This document shows positions 16,287 to 25,344 of a stretch of DNA of 36,951 nucleotides, piece after piece. Each line of letters opens with the position of its first letter. The first letter of the stretch is position 1. The notes below the pieces were generated by a model. That model searched no databases, was not told where the DNA came from, and saw only the letters and a program-made list of their open reading frames with translations. The position numbers and the translations under genes are program-made. The DNA is from Nostocaceae cyanobacterium (lineage in GTDB: Bacteria; Cyanobacteriota; Cyanobacteriia; Cyanobacteriales; Nostocaceae), in assembly GCA_030065825.1 (NCBI GenBank), contig JASJCY010000043.1:1-36951 (forward strand), written 5' to 3'.

Positions 16287-18299
16287 CTAAAACTCTTCCT
16301 CTTCTTCAGTATCTTCAACTAAATAAGATGTATCTTTAGACTCAGGAAAATCATCACTAAAACGGATAATTTCCCCCTGAAAGAATTGTGCCAGACTTTT
16401 AGCAGCATCCATTACCTCATCAATTTCCCAGTCATTCACAGGTGACTGAGAAGGGGGAGTTGCTACAGTTTGGGCAGGAACAGCATTAGATTTGACTGAC
16501 CCGACCTTTGTATTATTTTCTGGCTTAATTGGTTTGGGAATTTCAGCTACAGGGGGTTTCTGTTCTACATTGGTAGGAACAGGTGTTTGCTCAACTGGTG
16601 GAGGTGAAACATTTCTGGGTTGTGGTTGAGGTTCAGGAGTAGGAGAACTGGGATTTTCCTTAGAAACGAACCTTACCTTAATCTGTTGCTGGCAAACTTT
16701 AGTAAAAGCCGTTTGTATATCTGCTAATCTGCTCTCAGCCATCTTGATTAATTTAGGTGGCATTTTGATAACTGCAACAGCATCATCCAAGCTTAACAAG
16801 TATCCCTGTTGCTTCAATAAAGCTTGTACTGGAATCGGCAAACATCCCAGAACCTGTTGCCAAATTTCCCCAGAGGAGGAAGTAGGGGCGCAATGCTTGC
16901 GCCCTGTGGGGTCTCCCCCCTCGGTAGATGGGGGAGATGGGGGAGATGGGGGAGAGGGGAGAGATGGGGGAGATGGGGAAGATGGGGAAGTAGGGGCGCA
17001 ATGCTTGCGCCCTGTGGGGTTTTCCCCCTCGGTAGATGGGGAAGATGGGGGAGAGGGGGGAGAGGGGGGAGATGGGGAAGTAGGGGCGCAATGCTTGCGC
17101 CCTGTGGGGTTTTCCCCCTCGGTAGATGGGGGAGATGGGGGAGATGGGGGAGATGGGGGAGAGGGGGGAGATGGGGAAGATGGGGAAGATGGGGCGTAAT
17201 GCTTGCCCCCAGCTAAGGATAACAATCCCAATAATGTCACTTCTAACCACAAGCGGGGTTGGGTGGTGTTTTTAATTTGTACCTCAGCGGTGCGTAGGTG
17301 TTCTTGTCCCTGCAAAATTGTAGCGGTTTCTAATTTCTGGGCTAAATTAACCAGTGATTTCCAGGTTTCCTGAGTACAAGCAACTAAATCTTGACGGTTG
17401 GGTGCGGTTCTAGCAATGAGTAAATCCCGATAACAGGAAGCAAGATTTTGGAGAATTATCAAGGGTTCTCGTCCCCGATCTAGGATTTTGCGGGTAGCAT
17501 CAAGCACAGCTTCTGGGTGATTGCTGGCGATCGCCTCTAGCAAGGTTAATAAGTCTTGTTCGCTTAACGCACCTACTAAATCCCAAACTTGTTCTGGGGT
17601 TACTTCCCCTGCAAGTAGACTCAATTGATCCAGCAAACTTTCCGCATCCCGTAACCCTCCCTGAGACATTTGAGCTACTAGGGTAATTGCTTCGTAGTTA
17701 ATGTGAATACTTTCTTTGTTGGCAATATCACTTAAATGCTGGACCATGGCATCTAAGGCAATGCGGCGAAAATCGAACCTCTGACAGCGGGAAATAATTG
17801 TTGGTAATACCCGTTGGGGGTCGGTAGTTGCCAAGACAAAGACAACATGTTTCGGTGGTTCTTCAAGGGTCTTTAGTAGCGCATTGAACGCTTGGGTACT
17901 GAGCATATGACATTCGTCGATGGCATAAACTTTGTAGCGACACTGCACCGGGGCAAATTGTGCCCTTTCTATCACCTCTCGAATATTATCTACCCCAGTG
18001 TTGCTGGCGGCGTCAATTTCAATTACATCCAAGGTGGAACCTTTGGTGATTCCCACACAGACATCACAGACACCACAAGGTTCTGCAGTGGGTTTGTCAC
18101 TATTGAGACAATTGAGTGATTTTGCCAAAATCCGGGCACTAGAAGTTTTTCCCGTACCCCTGGGACCTGTGAATAAATATGCCGGAGCAATTTTAGCTGT
18201 ACGAATGGCGTTGGTGAGAGTTGTGGCGATCGCCTCTTGCCCCACGAGTTCGGCAAAAGTTTTTGGACGATACTTGTGGTGCAGGGGTTCGTAAGACAT
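16287..18299 (-). CDS. dnaX: DNA polymerase III subunit gamma/tau, with repeat-expanded linker
   Basis: This 670-residue clamp-loader ATPase has Walker A TGPRGTGKTSS (44-54), a zinc-binding cluster (Cys64, and PCGVCDVC at Cys75/78/81), Walker B YAIDECHML (Asp128, Glu129) and sensor/SRC motif TIISRCQRFDFR. A collar domain follows to about residue 360. Residues about 366-472 are a low-complexity insert of PSPP/PSTEGENPTGRKHCAP units. After it comes a tau-type C-terminus (LGCLPIPVQALLKQQGYL and acidic end). The ATPase core is complete, so it should be functional in chromosomal replication. The insert is made of dispersed cyanobacterial repeats kept in frame (108- and 90-base units). No intein and no obvious programmed-frameshift run was seen. 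Confidence 0.95.
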   Translation of the reverse strand: MSYEPLHHKYRPKTFAELVGQEAIATTLTNAIRTAKIAPAYLFTGPRGTGKTSSARILAKSLNCLNSDKPTAEPCGVCDVCVGITKGSTLDVIEIDAASNTGVDNIREVIERAQFAPVQCRYKVYAIDECHMLSTQAFNALLKTLEEPPKHVVFVLATTDPQRVLPTIISRCQRFDFRRIALDAMVQHLSDIANKESIHINYEAITLVAQMSQGGLRDAESLLDQLSLLAGEVTPEQVWDLVGALSEQDLLTLLEAIASNHPEAVLDATRKILDRGREPLIILQNLASCYRDLLIARTAPNRQDLVACTQETWKSLVNLAQKLETATILQGQEHLRTAEVQIKNTTQPRLWLEVTLLGLLSLAGGKHYAPSSPSSPSPPSPPSPPSPPSPPSTEGENPTGRKHCAPTSPSPPSPPSPPSSPSTEGENPTGRKHCAPTSPSSPSPPSLPSPPSPPSPPSTEGGDPTGRKHCAPTSSSGEIWQQVLGCLPIPVQALLKQQGYLLSLDDAVAVIKMPPKLIKMAESRLADIQTAFTKVCQQQIKVRFVSKENPSSPTPEPQPQPRNVSPPPVEQTPVPTNVEQKPPVAEIPKPIKPENNTKVGSVKSNAVPAQTVATPPSQSPVNDWEIDEVMDAAKSLAQFFQGEIIRFSDDFPESKDTSYLVEDTEEEEEF
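16882..17208. repeat. tandem GC-rich palindrome plus GGGGGAGAT array inside dnaX
   Basis: Three units begin with GTAGGGGCGCAATGCTTGCG at 16882, 16990 and 17080 (spacings 108 and 90), and a degenerate fourth lies near 17190. Each couples a GGGCGCAA/TTGCGCCC palindrome to a run of 9-base ATGGGGGAG repeats. All spacings are multiples of three, preserving the dnaX frame. The same palindrome occurs alone in intergenic DNA at about 24553. Confidence 0.9.
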
Positions 18300-18514
18300 G
18301 GATGGGGAATGCCAGTCGCTTGTTTGTGACTCAAAAGTGAAGTAGGGGATGGAACTATTCTAAACCCATGGAGATTGCCTGTGGATGTTATTATTCCCTA
18401 ATCGTTGGTGTAAAGATTGCACCTTCACATTTTTATTTGTTACGGCTAGGGCATTAATATAATAGCCCTGGTTACAATAAATCGGGAAAATAACAGTAAT
18501 CATCGGTACTATAA

Positions 18515-19246
18515 ATGTTTCAGCGGCTAATACAATGGTTCAAAAATTTGTTTCAAGGCTTGTTTGGCAAAAAAAAGACTAAATCCTCTATTGAAGAAAA
18601 TAAGATCGATAAACAGCCTCCACCACCTCTGAGTGATACAGATTTAGAGTTTCTGTTTACTGAACTTTTGGAAGGAGTTCATCAAGGACGAGAACAGACA
18701 TGGGCACTCAAGTGGCTGCATAATCTGGAAAATCGCGTTACAACAGCGCGCTGGGTTGAGTGGTTGAATAATTTTGGTCAAAGATTATTGGCATCAACTA
18801 CACCTAACAATGAATTAGCTTCCCGAATGGTGGCATTAGGGGAGTTAAATATTGGAGAAGTTGGCGATGTTGCCTATGATATTGGTATGCAGTTATTAAC
18901 CCGCAACCAAGGGGAAGCAATATGGGAGTATGAAGGACCTGATGCTTCAGCTACCCAACAACTAGCAGGGGAAACTTTTCCAGAAGATTTACGTCCTCAA
19001 CAAGAATCAATTATCCCAGGTGCACAAGAAAATTTACAAGAAGAAGGAGAAGGAGGAGAAGAAGAAGAATTTCAAACCATTACACTAGATGAGTTATCAA
19101 TCATGCTAGAGCAGGACAGTAATTTACGCCAGCTAATGGCACAACAATTGGGGATAGAGACTGACGATCCACAAGTGATTATCCAAGCACTCGTTACTCA
19201 ACTCGAAGCTGATGGTCAAGTAATTTCAGACCAAGCGGAATCATGA
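18515..19246 (+). CDS. cyanobacterial hypothetical protein, short paralogue of the TPR-CHAT gene
   Basis: This 243-residue protein begins with an amphipathic W/F-rich helix (MFQRLIQWFKNLFQGLFGKK). It then has a roughly 100-residue helical domain: DLEFLFTELLEGVHQGRE, WALKWLHNLENR, and RMVALGELNIGEVGDVAYD. After an acidic linker (GEGGEEEEF) comes a second small motif (TLDELSIMLEQDSNLRQLMAQQLGIE). Both the N-terminal domain and the TLDEL motif occur in the same order in the 1655-residue protein immediately downstream, which has repeats, TPRs and a CHAT fold added. The two genes are therefore a tandem duplicate with very different tails. The function is unknown. No strong ribosome site was seen. 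Confidence 0.75.
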   Translation: MFQRLIQWFKNLFQGLFGKKKTKSSIEENKIDKQPPPPLSDTDLEFLFTELLEGVHQGREQTWALKWLHNLENRVTTARWVEWLNNFGQRLLASTTPNNELASRMVALGELNIGEVGDVAYDIGMQLLTRNQGEAIWEYEGPDASATQQLAGETFPEDLRPQQESIIPGAQENLQEEGEGGEEEEFQTITLDELSIMLEQDSNLRQLMAQQLGIETDDPQVIIQALVTQLEADGQVISDQAES

Positions 19247-19460
19247 TTTTTTCACACTTAGACGTGTTACTAGACCTGCTTAAACCTACTGGTTAAGACT
19301 TCAGCTGACTGAAAAATCGAATTGTTGATCGAGCTTGTTTAGTATTAATGTCACAAATGAGTTTGGCATGTATACTATCTAGTGGTTTTTACGTAATATT
19401 TTATTTTTTGGCATAGCAATAAGTCAAGTCAAGGTAAACAATATCTAAACAGTGCAGCAG

Positions 19461-22400
19461 ATGCTCAAGTGGCTATCTCAGTGGCTAAAAAAATTTTGGC
19501 AGTGGTTCTCACGCAGTAAACAGGCTAGTTCTGTAGGTTCTAGGGCAGAACAGAAAATTGTACGACCACTACCTGAATTGACGAATGCGGATCTAGAATT
19601 TTTATTTACCCAGTTGCTGGAAGGAGTTTATCAGGAACGTGGGCAAGAATGGGCACTGAAATATCTACAAAGAATGGAGCATCGGATCAGCAATCAACGC
19701 TGGTTAGAGTGGCTAGGAGGTTTTGGCGATCGCTTGCTGGCTTCACGGGCACCAAATCATGATTTAGCAACCCGGATGGTACAGTTAGGTGAATTAGATA
19801 TTGGAGAAATTGGAGATTGTGCCTATGACATTGGTATCCGGTTGTTAACGCGCAATGTGGAGGAGGTAATTCAAAAATCTCATAAGCTAGATGGTGTCAC
19901 CACTGTCTTGGAAGAAGAGGATACACAACAGTTTATAGCAAATATTTGGGAAGATACTCCCAATTCTGAGGAAACTTTACAATTTCAACCCCAACTTTGG
20001 GATTATTCTGACTCAGATACCTCCTCCACACAACCACAAACAACTGATTCTGAAACTCCTAATTTCCAAGAGTTAGAAACTGAGGAATTTCAACCCCAAG
20101 TTTGGGATTATTCTGACTCAGATACCTCTTCTACACAACCACAAACAACTGATTCTGAAACTGCTAATTTCCAAGAGTTAGAAACTGAGGAATTTCAACC
20201 CCAACTTTGGGATTATTCTGACTCAGATACCTCTTCCACACAACCACAAACAACTGATTCTGAAACTCCCAATTTCCAAGAGTTACAAACTGAGGAATTT
20301 CAACCCCAAATTTGGGATTATTCCTCCCCAGATACCTCTTCCACACAACCACAAACAACTGATTCTGAAACTGCCAATTTCCAAGAGTTAGAAACTGAGG
20401 AATCTCAACCCCAACTTTGGGATTATTCTGCCCCAGATACCTCTTCTACACAACCACAAACAACTGATTCTGAAACTCCTAATTTCCAAGAGTCACAAAC
20501 CGAAGAACTTCAACCCCAAATTTGGGAATATTCCTCCCCAGATATCTCCTCCACACAACCACAAACAACTGATTCTGAAACTGCTAATTTCCAAGAGTTA
20601 GAAACCGAAGAACTTCAACCCCAAATTTGGGAATATTCCTCCCCAGATATCTCCTCCACACAACCACAAACAACTGATTCTGAAACTGCTAATTTCCAAG
20701 AGTTAGAAACCGAAGAATTTCAACCCCAAGTTTGGGATTATTCTGACTCAGATACCTCTTCTACACAACCACAAACAACTGATTCTGAAACTGCTAATTT
20801 CCAAGAGTTAGAAACCGAAGAACTTCAACCCCAAATTTGGGAATATTCCTCCCCAGATACCTCCTCCACACAACCACAAACAACTGATTCTGAAACTCCT
20901 AATTTCCAAGAGTCACAAACCGAAGAACTTCAACAAGGGGAAGATGACACACAAGAAGTTGAAGCCACAATTGCACCTAGAGAAGAAACGGGTACCCAAC
21001 TGGATCACCAACTCACAGCACCACAAGTAAAGATTGATAATGATTCCTTGACAAATGTGCAACCGAATGTAGCTCTCACCTTAGATGAATTAATGGCGAG
21101 GTTACAACAGAGTGCTAATTTAGTCCAAGAACTGGCTTTTGGTCTGGTAAATACAGAGAACACCCAAACAGAAAACATACAAAGACTACAAAATCAAGTA
21201 TATGAATTAAGTAATCATACAGAAGCAGAAAAATGGTTTTATCAAGGACTACAACAAGCCAAAACAGGTAATTTATCAGCAGCACTGACATCATATGACC
21301 AAGCAATAGCCCTGCAACCAGACGCTTACGAATATTGGTTTAACCGGGGTTTGACCCTATTTTACTTAGGACACTTACAACAAGCCCTAACATCATACGA
21401 ACAAGCAATATCAATTAAACCCGACTTCTACAAAGCCTGGTATAATAAGAGTTTAGTTCTGGGTGAACTAGGACGCTTACCAGAAGCGATCAACGCCTTA
21501 GATAAAGTCATTGCTATCGAACCAGAGTACCACCAAGCATGGTCAGACCGGGGTTTGCTACTATGTAAATTAGGACGGCTAGAAGAAGCAATTTCCAGCT
21601 TTGACCAAGGGCTAAAAATTCAACCACAAGACGCCGAAACCTGGTGTTACCGAGGAATCGCACTGGCTGAACGTGGAGAAATTCCAGCAGCCATCAAAAG
21701 CTATCGCCAAGCCTTGCAACTGAAACCCGACCTCGATTTTTGCTGGTATTATCTGGGTATGGCGTTAGTAAACCTAGGACACCCCGAAGATGCGATCGCA
21801 TATTACGATCGCGCTATCGAAATTAACCCCGATTATTACCAAGCTTGGTGTGAGCGGAGTAAACTACTGTATAATTTAGGGCATTATAATGAAGCCCTAA
21901 CAGCTAGTTCCACAGCCGTAGAAATTAAACCCGATTATGACTGGGGTTGGTATTATCAAGGTTTAGCCCTGTCTGGGTTAGGACGACTAGAATCAGCGAT
22001 CGCCTCCTACAACAAAGTGATTGAAATTACACCCAACTTTTACTTAGCTTGGCTAAACCGGGGTGTAGCAATGTCTAACTTGGGACAGTGGGAAACAGGA
22101 ATTATCAATTTAGAACAAGCTATAGCTATTAACCCACACAGTTACGAAGCATGGTATTATCACGGAAGCGCTCTAGATAAATTAGGACAATGGCAATTAG
22201 CGATCGCCTCTTACGAACGAGCTGCAGAAATTAATCCCGACTACCACGAAGCCTGGATTGACAAAGGTGTAGCATTAATTCAATTAGGAAAGCTAGAAGA
22301 AGCGATCGCCTCTTGGGACAAAGCCTTAGAACTGAAACCCGATTTTTACTTAGCTTGGTATAATCGCGGTGTGGCACTGGATAACTTAAAACGTTATCAA

Positions 22401-24428
22401 CAAGCAGTATCATCTTATGATCAAGCAGTATCTATTCAGCCCGACTTTGACTTAGCTTGGTATAATCGCGGTGTGGCACTGTATTCTTTAGGACAGTTTG
22501 AAGCTGCCATTGCCTCCTATGATAAAGCCTTAGAACTGAAACCAGACTACTGGGAAGCCTGGATGAGACGGGGGAGTGCAGCCCAAAAATCTCCCATGTA
22601 TGACTCTTCTTTGAGTTGCGAGACCCTATTAAATGCTCATAACCCCTCATTAAAAGAACGGGGGTATGCTGGAAAACTAGCAAGTTATCAAGAAGGGTTA
22701 CAACATTTGAGCCAAGATACCCATCCAGAAGGTTGGGGAAGACTGCATTTGGCGATGGGTAATGTCTTCTATGACTACGGAAAGATAAATGCTACACACC
22801 GCGACAATTGGCGTCAAGCCGTAGCTGAGTATGAATTAGCACTTACCACCCTAACTCCCCAAGATTTTCCCCAATTGCACCTAGAAGTATTGCAATCTTT
22901 AATCAAAGCATTGTTGGGTTTAGGAGAAATACCAGCCGCAGAAACACTACACCAGCAAGGAATGGAAATATGGCGACAATTACTCACTCAACCCAATGTT
23001 TCTAATGATAGCAAAAAGCAACTGGCTTTGAAGTTTGCCACCTTTGGACAATTAGCGGTGGATATGGCTGTGCAGGTGGGTGAATTTGTATCTGCTTGGG
23101 AAATTGCGGAACAGGGGAAAAATGCTTGTTTAACTTGGCAACTTTTTGATTGGAGTGATGAGATTGTCTCTCCCAGCTATCGTTCAGTTCAACAACTACT
23201 AGATCCTACCACTGCGATTATTTACTGGCATATTAGCCCTTATGCCCTCCAAACCTTCGTTATTAAGCATAACTACTCAGAACCTATGTACATCTTTAGA
23301 CCCATGCTTAATATCGGGTCAGAGAATGCACCTCCTTTACCGGAAGCAGTACAACGGCTAATAGACTTTGAGAATTGGGTAGAAGATTGGAATCAACAAT
23401 ACCAAGAATATTGCCGCATTACAGACAAACAACAGCAAAATAATCACTCTTGGTGCGTGGATATGGAGGAGAGACTAAAGCACCTCAAACACATATTAAA
23501 TATTGCCAACATTAAAAATGAAATCCAAGAGATTACCAAGTTAATATTAATTCCCCACCGCGACTTATACAGATTTCCTCTCCATGCCCTTTTCCATCTT
23601 GATTCTGACGACCAGGAGGAATTTTCTAGTAATAATTCAAATTATCAAATTACCTATTTACCTACTGCCCAAATGGGTTTGTCTTGGCAAAATAAAACAC
23701 CAAAAATAACTCAGCAGCAGCGATTATTGATGGTAGAAAATCCCCACAGTGCTGGTTATCCCCCACTAGAATTTGCTAAATTAGAAGCTGAAGCCATTAG
23801 CGAAATGTTTGTAAATTGCCTGCGCATTCAAGAGGGAAAAGCAACAAAATATCAGGTGGAAGTAGCTTTAAATAGTAATTACAACATCTTTCATTTTACT
23901 GGCTATGGCAGCGATAATATCAGCAATCCCCAGGAATCAGTATTAGCATTAGCAGGAGAAGAAAAACTTACCCTTGCCGAACTCAGCCAATATCATCTTG
24001 CTAATTATCAACTCGTAACTATTTCGGTTGGCAAAACTGTCATCACTCAAAAACAGAATATAACCAGCGAGTATGTAGGTTTTGTCAGCAGTTTTCTCAG
24101 TCAGGGAGTCCCTTATGTAGTAGATTCTCTATGGCTAGTAGAATCACCAGCCCGCACCCTATTGATGATAGAATTTTATCGTAGACTGCAAACAGAAAAA
24201 TCACCAGTTACAGCTTTGCAAGAAGCAATCATATGGTTAAAAGAACTAACTGCTAGGGAATTAAAAATATGGTATGAAAACTTACTATCTGAACTATCTG
24301 TAGCCGAAGCAAAAATTTGGGCAGATTTAGCCGCAGAAATACATAGAGTTGGTCAATTTTATCCAACCCAAAAACTTTTTGCACACCCCTATTATTGGGC
24401 AGGATTTAAAATTTCTGGTAATTGGTAA
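19461..24428 (+). CDS. TPR-CHAT protein with catalytically dead CHAT domain
   Basis: The frame opens with GTG at 19452. The ATG at 19461 matches the paralogue's N-terminus better and gives 1655 residues. Order: an amphipathic helix and the N-terminal domain shared with the previous gene (to about 150), nine 35-residue repeats (nucleotides 19983-20927), a TLDELMARLQQSANL motif, and about 13 TPR units of 34 residues (from about 595 to 1045; AWYNRGVALxxLG...AIASYDKALELKPD). Helical repeats follow, then a C-terminal CHAT-like domain. CHAT proteins normally have HFxxHG and SACET. Here these read HFTGYG (Tyr at the histidine site, nucleotides 23904-23906) and SVGKT (Gly at the cysteine site, 24030-24032). 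It is probably a scaffold or pseudoprotease that binds partners through its TPRs. The 3' end runs into a GGTAATT tandem repeat that also supplies the stop. Confidence 0.9.
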   Translation: MLKWLSQWLKKFWQWFSRSKQASSVGSRAEQKIVRPLPELTNADLEFLFTQLLEGVYQERGQEWALKYLQRMEHRISNQRWLEWLGGFGDRLLASRAPNHDLATRMVQLGELDIGEIGDCAYDIGIRLLTRNVEEVIQKSHKLDGVTTVLEEEDTQQFIANIWEDTPNSEETLQFQPQLWDYSDSDTSSTQPQTTDSETPNFQELETEEFQPQVWDYSDSDTSSTQPQTTDSETANFQELETEEFQPQLWDYSDSDTSSTQPQTTDSETPNFQELQTEEFQPQIWDYSSPDTSSTQPQTTDSETANFQELETEESQPQLWDYSAPDTSSTQPQTTDSETPNFQESQTEELQPQIWEYSSPDISSTQPQTTDSETANFQELETEELQPQIWEYSSPDISSTQPQTTDSETANFQELETEEFQPQVWDYSDSDTSSTQPQTTDSETANFQELETEELQPQIWEYSSPDTSSTQPQTTDSETPNFQESQTEELQQGEDDTQEVEATIAPREETGTQLDHQLTAPQVKIDNDSLTNVQPNVALTLDELMARLQQSANLVQELAFGLVNTENTQTENIQRLQNQVYELSNHTEAEKWFYQGLQQAKTGNLSAALTSYDQAIALQPDAYEYWFNRGLTLFYLGHLQQALTSYEQAISIKPDFYKAWYNKSLVLGELGRLPEAINALDKVIAIEPEYHQAWSDRGLLLCKLGRLEEAISSFDQGLKIQPQDAETWCYRGIALAERGEIPAAIKSYRQALQLKPDLDFCWYYLGMALVNLGHPEDAIAYYDRAIEINPDYYQAWCERSKLLYNLGHYNEALTASSTAVEIKPDYDWGWYYQGLALSGLGRLESAIASYNKVIEITPNFYLAWLNRGVAMSNLGQWETGIINLEQAIAINPHSYEAWYYHGSALDKLGQWQLAIASYERAAEINPDYHEAWIDKGVALIQLGKLEEAIASWDKALELKPDFYLAWYNRGVALDNLKRYQQAVSSYDQAVSIQPDFDLAWYNRGVALYSLGQFEAAIASYDKALELKPDYWEAWMRRGSAAQKSPMYDSSLSCETLLNAHNPSLKERGYAGKLASYQEGLQHLSQDTHPEGWGRLHLAMGNVFYDYGKINATHRDNWRQAVAEYELALTTLTPQDFPQLHLEVLQSLIKALLGLGEIPAAETLHQQGMEIWRQLLTQPNVSNDSKKQLALKFATFGQLAVDMAVQVGEFVSAWEIAEQGKNACLTWQLFDWSDEIVSPSYRSVQQLLDPTTAIIYWHISPYALQTFVIKHNYSEPMYIFRPMLNIGSENAPPLPEAVQRLIDFENWVEDWNQQYQEYCRITDKQQQNNHSWCVDMEERLKHLKHILNIANIKNEIQEITKLILIPHRDLYRFPLHALFHLDSDDQEEFSSNNSNYQITYLPTAQMGLSWQNKTPKITQQQRLLMVENPHSAGYPPLEFAKLEAEAISEMFVNCLRIQEGKATKYQVEVALNSNYNIFHFTGYGSDNISNPQESVLALAGEEKLTLAELSQYHLANYQLVTISVGKTVITQKQNITSEYVGFVSSFLSQGVPYVVDSLWLVESPARTLLMIEFYRRLQTEKSPVTALQEAIIWLKELTARELKIWYENLLSELSVAEAKIWADLAAEIHRVGQFYPTQKLFAHPYYWAGFKISGNW
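19983..20927 (+). repeat. nine 105-bp coding repeats (35 residues each)
   Basis: Consecutive units follow the pattern FQPQLWDYSDSDTSSTQPQT + TDSETPNFQELETEE. Variation is concentrated at a few sites: L/V/I after QPQ, DYSDSD/EYSSPD, P/A before NFQ. Unit types alternate (SETPNF and SETANF), suggesting duplication of two-unit blocks and later homogenisation. The repeats are acidic, S/T/Q-rich and likely disordered, with a regular W-[DE]-Y motif. Confidence 0.95.
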
Positions 24429-24620
24429 TTGGTAATTGGTAATTGGTTTTAATTAAATGCAAAATGAAAAATTTATAATTTAAAACTCGTAACTCCCAAA
24501 ACAATGAACAATGAAAAATGAAAAATTGGTAACTCCAAATTCTAAGCTTTTGGGCGCAAGCATTGCGCCCCTACGTGCCTCATAATTAATAATTAATAAT
24601 TAATAATTCATAACTTACTT
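24412..24620. repeat. intergenic repeats: GGTAATT array, GGGCGCAAGCATTGCGCCC palindrome, TAATTAATAAT array
   Basis: GGTAATT is repeated four to five times (24417-24447), starting within the last codons of the TPR-CHAT gene. A 19-base palindrome GGGCGCAAGCATTGCGCCC lies at about 24553 and is the same sequence that was expanded inside dnaX. TAATTAATAA units run at 24583-24610, just before the HugZ-like gene. No gene is seen here. Confidence 0.8.
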
Positions 24621-25112
24621 ATGTCTGAATTTGAACAAGTTGTCGCTGCTTATCAAAGCTTTCCTCAAGGCTTCCAAAGCATTATCATCAGTACAGTTAG
24701 TAAAGATGGTATTCCCAACGCTAGCTATACTCCTTTTATCATTGATGACAACAAAAATATTTATATTTATGTCAGCGATTTAGCGACTCACACCCAAAAT
24801 CTCCATGCTGTTCCCAAAGCTAGCGTGCTATTTATTGAAGATGAATCCCAGACTCCCCAAATATTTGCCCGCAAACGCCTTAATTTTGATTGTGAAGCGA
24901 CTTTAATTGCTAGAAATAGCATTTTGTGGCAACAAATAGAAATGGACTTTGTAGACCGTTTTGGGGACATTATGAAACTGTTGCGGGATTTGCCAGACTT
25001 CCGTATTTTTCAGCTAAAACCAACAGGAGGTCGCTTTGTTGTCGGGTTTGGGAATATATATGAAGTAGACCCCAACGACTTGAATAATTTGCAGCAGATT
25101 ACTCCAAAATAG
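24621..25112 (+). CDS. HugZ/HutZ-like pyridoxamine-phosphate-oxidase-fold protein
   Basis: This 163-residue protein has a split-barrel flavin/heme-binding fold: SIIISTVSKDGIPNASYTPFI, IYIYVSDLATHTQNL, KASVLFIEDE and FARKRLNFDCEA. It ends LKPTGGRFVVGFGNIYEVDP, the typical C-terminal strand of the HugZ/HutZ heme-utilisation group, a subfamily of pyridoxamine 5'-phosphate oxidase-like proteins. A role in heme binding or breakdown, or in a flavin-dependent reduction, is likely; the substrate is not shown by sequence. Its length is normal for single-domain members. It stands alone between repeat-rich spacers, with no clear operon partner and no strong ribosome site. Confidence 0.85.
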   Translation: MSEFEQVVAAYQSFPQGFQSIIISTVSKDGIPNASYTPFIIDDNKNIYIYVSDLATHTQNLHAVPKASVLFIEDESQTPQIFARKRLNFDCEATLIARNSILWQQIEMDFVDRFGDIMKLLRDLPDFRIFQLKPTGGRFVVGFGNIYEVDPNDLNNLQQITPK

Positions 25113-25344
25113 AAATAAAATGGCGATGCTTCCGTAAGAAATAAAGTCAATGGTAAGCAGCACTGTAATTATCGACAGAATAAAAACTCTCAGAGGATGT
25201 TTGTCAAGTCTAAAAGCTTACTTAAAACCTCTGTGGGTAAACCTCTCTCCTACTAGTCCAGAGGCTTTGAAACCCCCATTCCCTTGTAGGGAAGGGGGGA
25301 TAGGGGGGTTAGGTTTACGCTTGTTTTAATGTTAATAACAAGCT
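25113..25344. other. intergenic, no gene seen
   Basis: The stretch contains a G/C-rich imperfect palindrome (AACCCCCATTCCCTTGTAGG with GAAGGGGGGATAGGGGGGTT, 25270-25312) of the kind dispersed in cyanobacterial genomes. Nothing coding was recognised. It may terminate both converging genes. Confidence 0.5.

Noticed and set aside
16744-17216. Open frames opposite dnaX (Gly/Trp-rich and Pro/Ile-rich proteins)
   Set aside because: They are by-products of the GGGGGAGAT repeat array read on the other strand or frame; dnaX explains the region.
16287-18299. Intein in dnaX
   Set aside because: DnaX inteins are known in some cyanobacteria, but the ATPase region is uninterrupted and the insert is P/S-rich repeat, not an intein.
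19983-20927. Repeated array resembling a CRISPR
   Set aside because: Units are 105 bases, contiguous, coding and without unique spacers.
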